Of a DNA stretch of 9,977 bases, positions 6,483 through 9,977 are shown one piece after another. A program made the translations under genes and the position numbers. The DNA is from Chlorobiota bacterium. Lineage in GTDB: Bacteria > Bacteroidota > Bacteroidia > Bacteroidales > JAADGE01. Location of the stretch: positions 1-9,977 of the forward strand of contig JAUVIG010000105.1 of assembly GCA_030592825.1 (NCBI GenBank). The letters run 5' to 3'. The first letter of the stretch is position 1. Each line of letters begins with the position of its first letter. Under the pieces are notes generated by a model. That model did no database searches and was not told where the DNA came from. It saw nothing but the letters and a program-made list of their open reading frames with translations.

Positions 6483-6490
6483 TATATTTG
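6483..6490 (+). promoter_or_regulatory. Candidate -7 box of the PfkB kinase gene
   Basis: TATATTTG matches TAnnTTTG exactly and lies 30 bp before the kinase ATG, the same distance seen at other starts here. No TTTG is found at the right distance upstream, so the -33 half is weak. It abuts the -33 box of the divergent tRNA promoter (6479-6482). Confidence 0.45.
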
Positions 6491-6520
6491 CAAAAATTTT
6501 TCATTAAAATATTAAAATAA

Positions 6521-7453
6521 ATGAGTTTAACAATAGTCGGTACGGTGGCATTTGATGCTATTGAGACACCATTCGGTAAAACCGATAAAATTATTGGCGG
6601 TGCAGGTACATATGTAGCATTGGCAGCTTCTTTTTTTGAAAAGAACACTAATTTGATTTCTGTTGTAGGAGATGACTTTCCTGAAGATTATCTTAAGATG
6701 CTGAATAAGCAAGGTATAAATACGGACGGTATTCAAATTAAAAAAGGAGAAAAGACTTTTTTTTGGTCAGGCAAGTATTATGATAATATGAATAAGAGGG
6801 ATACTTTGGTAACAGAGTTAAATTCTTTGGCTGATTTTGATCCGGTTGTGCCGGATGCCTATCAAGGTTCAGAGTATTTAATGCTTGGTAATTTAACTCC
6901 GACAATTCAAAGGTTAGTAATTGAACGTATACATAAACGACCGAAGTTGATTATGTTGGATACCATGAATTTTTGGTTAGATAAAACCTTGGAAGAACTC
7001 AAAAGAACAATATCAATGGTTGATGTTCTTTGCATTAATGATGAAGAGGCTCAACAATTGGCAAATGAACATTCTTTGGTTAAGGCAGCTAAAAAGATAA
7101 ATGCAATGGGGCCGAAATATGTAATAATTAAAAAAGGTGCACACGGAGCTTTATTATTCGGTAACGGTAAGATATTCTGTGCTCCGGCTTTACCTCTTGA
7201 GTCAGTTTTTGATCCTACAGGTGCAGGAGATTGTTTTGCCGGCGGATTTATAGGATATTTATCAAAAACAGATGATATTTCATTTGAAAATATGAAAAAT
7301 GCCGTAATTATCGGATCTGTTATGGCATCTTTTAATATTGAAAAATTCGGAACAGAAAGATTGCTGGAGATTAAACCTGATGATATTTCAGAACGGATTC
7401 AGCAATTTATTGATCTTGTTCGTTTTGATATTAAGAAAGAAAACATATTTTGA
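6521..7453 (+). CDS. PfkB-family (ribokinase-like) sugar or nucleoside kinase
   Basis: This 310-residue protein is a full-length member of the PfkB family, which transfers phosphate from ATP to a sugar or nucleoside hydroxyl in the cytosol. Visible elements are the N-terminal strand with Asp12 (IVGTVAFD), the substrate-side GGAGTYVALAA block (26-36), VVGDDF (48-53), the NxxE metal/phosphate motif N173-D-E-E176, and the signature DPTGAGDCFAGGF with catalytic base Asp237 and the anion hole GAG. The substrate cannot be told from sequence alone. It lacks obvious fructose-6-phosphate hallmarks, and no transporter or catabolic gene lies beside it; ribokinase-like or nucleoside kinase activity are both possible. 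The ATG at 6521 is chosen because the family strand begins immediately and a -7 box lies just upstream. The gene is convergent with aspS. Confidence 0.88.
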   Translation: MSLTIVGTVAFDAIETPFGKTDKIIGGAGTYVALAASFFEKNTNLISVVGDDFPEDYLKMLNKQGINTDGIQIKKGEKTFFWSGKYYDNMNKRDTLVTELNSLADFDPVVPDAYQGSEYLMLGNLTPTIQRLVIERIHKRPKLIMLDTMNFWLDKTLEELKRTISMVDVLCINDEEAQQLANEHSLVKAAKKINAMGPKYVIIKKGAHGALLFGNGKIFCAPALPLESVFDPTGAGDCFAGGFIGYLSKTDDISFENMKNAVIIGSVMASFNIEKFGTERLLEIKPDDISERIQQFIDLVRFDIKKENIF

Positions 7454-7676
7454 AACAAAATTTATCTTTAATTTTTCAGTTGCCGCGTCCTTTAGGGCGT
7501 GGTTTCTCTGTTATAAGATTATGAGCTTTAGCCCTTATTAATAACAAGTTGTGGGCTAAAGCCCAATTTTCACAAAATCCGGATACACGCCATAAAGGAC
7601 GTGGCAACTGATTATTTTATTCGTTTTCACACAGACTCTTTAGGGCGTAGTTTAATAAGACAAAAAATATGGGGCT
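7454..7676. other. Convergent intergenic region filled by REP-like repeats
   Basis: The 223 bp between the kinase and aspS stops contain no ORF of merit. Nearly all of it is the nested palindrome 7476-7611 plus a partial second copy from 7638. Neither convergent gene has a separate strong terminator, so the repeat's structure may serve both. Confidence 0.6.
7476..7611. repeat. 136-bp nested palindromic element (REP/BIME-like)
   Basis: The outer arms 7476-7501 and 7586-7611 are inverted copies matching at 24 of 26 positions (core CAGTTGCCGCGTCCTTTA on the left). Inside is a perfect 10-bp inverted repeat, GCTTTAGCCC (7525-7534) with GGGCTAAAGC (7553-7562). The whole can fold as a cruciform with an inner hairpin. 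Such compact intergenic palindromes resemble REP-type elements moved by TnpA_REP-type transposases, but no transposase is present here, so the assignment is by structure only. Confidence 0.7.
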
Positions 7677-7682
7677 TTAGCC
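7638..7682. repeat. Partial second copy of the REP-like element, overlapping the aspS end
   Basis: CTTTAGGGCGTAGTTT (7638-7653) repeats 7490-7505 at 15 of 16 positions. GGGCTTTAGCC (7672-7682) follows at almost the same distance as in the first copy (36 against 35 nt between the two modules). The copy stops where aspS begins: its last module contains the aspS stop codon. Confidence 0.6.
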
Positions 7683-9431
7683 TTTTTTTATAATTTTCAA
7701 ATTCAAATCTTTCAATTGTTGATCATCAACAGAGGCAGGAGCATCGATCATAATGTCGCGACCTGCATTATTTTTCGGAAAAGCAATTACGTCTCTGATA
7801 GAATCGGACCCGTTGAATAAAGCAACCCAACGATCAAAACCAAAAGCAATCCCGCCGTGAGGAGGAGCTCCGTATTTAAAAGCATCCATAAGAAAACCGA
7901 ATTGTGCTTTTGCCTCTTCATCTGTAAAACCTAATATCCGAAACATCTTTTTTTGAAGTTCTGTTTCATGTATCCTGATTGAACCTCCGCCGATTTCATT
8001 TCCGTTTATCACCAAATCATAAGCCTCTGCTTTTATATTTTCAGGATCAGAATCCAACGAATTAATGTGGTCTTTTTTAGGAGAAGTAAAGGGATGATGT
8101 ACTGCATGCATTTGTCCGGTTTCTTCATCTTTTTCAAACAAAGGAAAATCTACAATCCAAAGCGGAGCAAATTCATTATCGTTTCTTAAATCTAATCGAT
8201 TTCCCATCTCTAAACGCAATTCCCCGAGAGCAATGAGGATTTGTTTTTTATTACCCGACATTAACAGCATTAAATCTCCGGGTTTTGCATTCATTGCATC
8301 TGCCCATTTTTTTAAGGCTTCTTGGGAATAGAATTTATCAACAGACGATTTAAAAGTTCCGTCTTCATTATACTTTGCAAAGACTAATCCTTTTGCACCA
8401 ATTTGAGGTCTTTGTACCCATTTTATCAGTTCGTCTGTTTGTTTACGAGAATATCCTGACAGACCTTCGGCACAAATTCCGCCTGTGAATTCGGCATTAT
8501 CAAAAACATTGAAGCCGTTTCCTTTTACAATTTCGCTTAAGTCTGTGATTTTTATTTCAAAACGAATATCCGGACGATCACTTCCGTATATATTTAAAGC
8601 ATCATCATAAGTAATTCTCGGAAATTGTTCCGTAAAACTTTTTCCCTTAATAACTGAAAATAAATGTTTAGCCAAACCTTCAAACAAAGTCAAAATATCT
8701 TCTCTTTCAACGAAAGACATTTCGCAATCCAGTTGTGTGAATTCCGGTTGCCTGTCTGCTCTGAAATCTTCATCTCTGAAACATTTTATCAATTGAAAAT
8801 ATTTATCATATCCCGAGATCATTAATAATTGCTTAAAAACTTGCGGTGATTGCGGAAGTGCATAAAATTTACCTTCGCTCATTCTTGAAGGTACAACAAA
8901 GTCTCGCGCCCCTTCGGGTGTAGATTTAATTAAAAAAGGTGTTTCTATTTCCAAGAAATCCTGTTCGTTTAAATACTTTCTGACTTCTTGAGCCATTCTG
9001 TGTCTTAAGATGATACCTTTTTGAACGGTATTTCTTCTAAGATCTAAATATCTGTATTTTAATCTTATTTCTTCACCCCCGTCAGTATTATCTTCAATGG
9101 TAAACGGCGGAATTTCAGATTTGCTGAGGATTTTAAATTCTGTAACGGTAATTTCAATATCTCCGGTAGGCATATCCGTGTTTTTACTGCTTCTTTCGGT
9201 AACTTTTCCTTCAACCCGAATAACAAATTCCCTTCCGAGTTCTTCTGTTCTTTTTGTTAGTTTAGGATTTGTTTCTTTATCGAAAAACAATTGAGTTATT
9301 CCGTATCGATCTCTGATATCAATAAAAGTCATGGCACCCAAATTTCTTATCTTTTGCACCCATCCGCTGAGTGTAACTTCTTTATTTATATCACTTTGTT
9401 TTAATTCTCCGCAAGTATGTGTTCTGTACAT
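7677..9431 (-). CDS. aspS: Aspartyl-tRNA synthetase
   Basis: This is a 584-residue class II synthetase that charges tRNA-Asp with aspartate using ATP, at the normal length for the bacterial type. Domains in order are the anticodon-binding OB fold (about 1-105, with GWVQKIRNLGAMTFIDIRD), catalytic core start (about 125-280), the bacterial insertion domain (about 285-420) and the core end. Class II motif 2 is FRDEDFRADRQPEFTQLD (218-235). Motif 3 is GGIAFGFDRW (526-535) with the ATP-binding Arg534. GNEIGGGSIR (477-486) is also typical. Leu31 occupies the position where non-discriminating enzymes usually carry His, so a tRNA-Asp-specific enzyme is predicted. ATG at 9431 fits the family N-terminus (MYRTHTCGEL). 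The last residue (Gly584) and TAA lie inside a repeat. Confidence 0.97.
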   Translation of the reverse strand: MYRTHTCGELKQSDINKEVTLSGWVQKIRNLGAMTFIDIRDRYGITQLFFDKETNPKLTKRTEELGREFVIRVEGKVTERSSKNTDMPTGDIEITVTEFKILSKSEIPPFTIEDNTDGGEEIRLKYRYLDLRRNTVQKGIILRHRMAQEVRKYLNEQDFLEIETPFLIKSTPEGARDFVVPSRMSEGKFYALPQSPQVFKQLLMISGYDKYFQLIKCFRDEDFRADRQPEFTQLDCEMSFVEREDILTLFEGLAKHLFSVIKGKSFTEQFPRITYDDALNIYGSDRPDIRFEIKITDLSEIVKGNGFNVFDNAEFTGGICAEGLSGYSRKQTDELIKWVQRPQIGAKGLVFAKYNEDGTFKSSVDKFYSQEALKKWADAMNAKPGDLMLLMSGNKKQILIALGELRLEMGNRLDLRNDNEFAPLWIVDFPLFEKDEETGQMHAVHHPFTSPKKDHINSLDSDPENIKAEAYDLVINGNEIGGGSIRIHETELQKKMFRILGFTDEEAKAQFGFLMDAFKYGAPPHGGIAFGFDRWVALFNGSDSIRDVIAFPKNNAGRDIMIDAPASVDDQQLKDLNLKIIKKG

Positions 9432-9457
9432 TTTTAAATATTTTTTATAACAGCAAG

Positions 9458-9488
9458 CAAAGATAAAACATTACTTTTTGAGAGCAAG
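9458..9488 (-). promoter_or_regulatory. Promoter of aspS
   Basis: On the minus strand CTTG (9485-9488, containing TTG) is followed by 19 nt and TATCTTTG (9458-9465), an exact TAnnTTTG. Initiation near 9451 gives a leader of about 20 nt. The boxes overlap the start of the recombinase remnant on the other strand. Confidence 0.65.
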
Positions 9489-9750
9489 TTTTTTACCTTC
9501 AGTTCTAAAAAGAGCCGAAAAAAGGAATATGCCATACCGCAGATTTTACAACAGAGTTATACCGAATATTATAAATGAAAACGGTGTTTATATCAGAAGT
9601 ATTCAGCTTTTATTAAGGCATAAAAACAGCAAAACAATTGAAATTTACATATATGTAATAATTGTTACAAACAGAAAAATAAAAAATCTTTTGGATATTA
9701 TAATGAAAAATTATAGATTTGACACAAACAGCAAAAGCAATTCAAAATAA
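9472..9750 (+). pseudogene. Decayed C-terminus of a tyrosine recombinase/integrase
   Basis: The open frame, with only a TTG at 9478 as possible start, resembles the last 90 or so residues of XerC/XerD-like phage or transposon integrases. LKRAEKR (the helix before the active site) is followed by ENGVYIRSIQLLLRHKNSKTIEIYIYV, matching the family pattern ENGTDIRxIQxLLGHxSxKTTxIYTHV, and then KIKNLLDII like the usual ending KIKSPLD. The late active-site His (in LRHKN) and the nucleophile Tyr (in EIY) remain, but the HxLRHSFAT block with the second catalytic Arg is scrambled (MPYRRFYNRVIPN). Everything upstream is absent because aspS and its promoter begin there. It is a non-functional relic of a past insertion. 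There is no ATG at a sensible place (ATG 9529 is internal). Confidence 0.6.
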
Positions 9751-9760
9751 AAAAAAACAC

Positions 9761-9823
9761 ATTACGTACAAAGTCGATATTAACCACACTGTTGTGTTTA
9801 ATGCACTCTTGTGTTTACGTAAT
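9761..9823. repeat. 8-bp inverted repeat and 9-bp direct repeat upstream of the last gene
   Basis: ATTACGTA (9761-9768) and TACGTAAT (9816-9823) are exact reverse complements 47 nt apart. Between and overlapping them TTGTGTTTA occurs twice (9792-9800 and 9809-9817). They lie 75-137 bp before the ATG at 9898 and could be regulatory, or chance in AT-rich DNA. A possible promoter pair nearby (TTTG 9830-9833, 20 nt, then TAGATGTA 9854-9861) is poor. Confidence 0.3.
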
Positions 9824-9897
9824 AAATATTTTGAGTTACTTTAATACAGGTGTTAGATGTAATGTAAAAAACATAACACAAAAAGACACAGCAAGTT

Positions 9898-9977
9898 ATG
9901 GAAGTAAATTTAAAGTGTAGTGAATGCAAAACTCATTATGATTTTGAAGTTGGAGAAATTACAACTGATGATGATAT
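9898..9977 (+). CDS. Start of a small CxxC (zinc-ribbon-like) protein, cut by window edge
   Basis: From ATG at 9898 the frame is open for 26 codons to the window edge. The visible N-terminus, MEVNLKCSECKTHYDFEVG, has a Cys-x-x-Cys pair (C7, C10), followed by an acidic stretch (TTDDD). One CxxC so close to the start suggests half of a zinc ribbon, but the matching pair would be beyond the window and I cannot name the family. The start is supported only by frame and the motif; no strong promoter was found. Confidence 0.5.
   Translation, partial: MEVNLKCSECKTHYDFEVGEITTDDD

Noticed and set aside
7338..7541. Plus-strand 67-codon open frame overlapping the kinase end
   Set aside because: It is an out-of-frame overlap running into the REP-like element; no motif.
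7454..7682. CRISPR array
   Set aside because: The repeats are inverted and nested, with only two unequal copies and no regular spacers; no cas gene is present.

Overview
The window looks like chromosome from a member of the Bacteroidota. The evidence is AT-rich DNA, a lack of Shine-Dalgarno sequences, and several starts preceded by the phylum's promoter pattern (a TTTG or TTG box about 18-20 nt before TAnnTTTG). A Bacteroidota-style lipoprotein signal and palindromic intergenic repeats fit the same picture. Species cannot be named from this sequence. Most of the genes are housekeeping or unlinked; I see no defence system, CRISPR array or metabolic cluster.

Layout. Bases 1-318 (minus) hold the N-terminal part of an exported MORN-repeat protein that runs off the left edge. 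It is divergent from a lipoprotein oligopeptidase B-type S9 peptidase (541-2649, plus). After a 119-bp inverted-repeat element (2750-2868) comes an L-isoaspartyl methyltransferase (pcm, 2944-3636) with an unusual hydrophobic N-terminus. A heptad-built hairpin (3686-3730) separates it from a large polytopic membrane protein carrying a spermidine-synthase-like domain (3854-6274). That gene is cut by one in-frame TAA at 4922-4924 and is otherwise open throughout. A tRNA-Asn gene with its own promoter and terminator lies on the minus strand (6358-6431). It is divergent from a PfkB-family kinase (6521-7453, plus). The kinase converges on aspS (7677-9431, minus) across a nested-palindrome REP-like element and a second partial copy, which supplies the aspS stop codon. 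Upstream of aspS is a decayed tyrosine-recombinase C-terminus (about 9472-9750). The right edge enters a small CxxC protein (9898 onward).

How the genes relate. They appear to be mostly single-gene transcription units with their own promoters. The oligopeptidase and Pcm could both act on proteins in the envelope, one degrading peptides and one repairing aged aspartyl residues, but this is inference from their export signals. tRNA-Asn and aspS are both translation components but are not co-transcribed. The points most worth checking are the single in-frame stop in the membrane enzyme, the exported Pcm, and the repeat elements, one of which has become part of the end of aspS.
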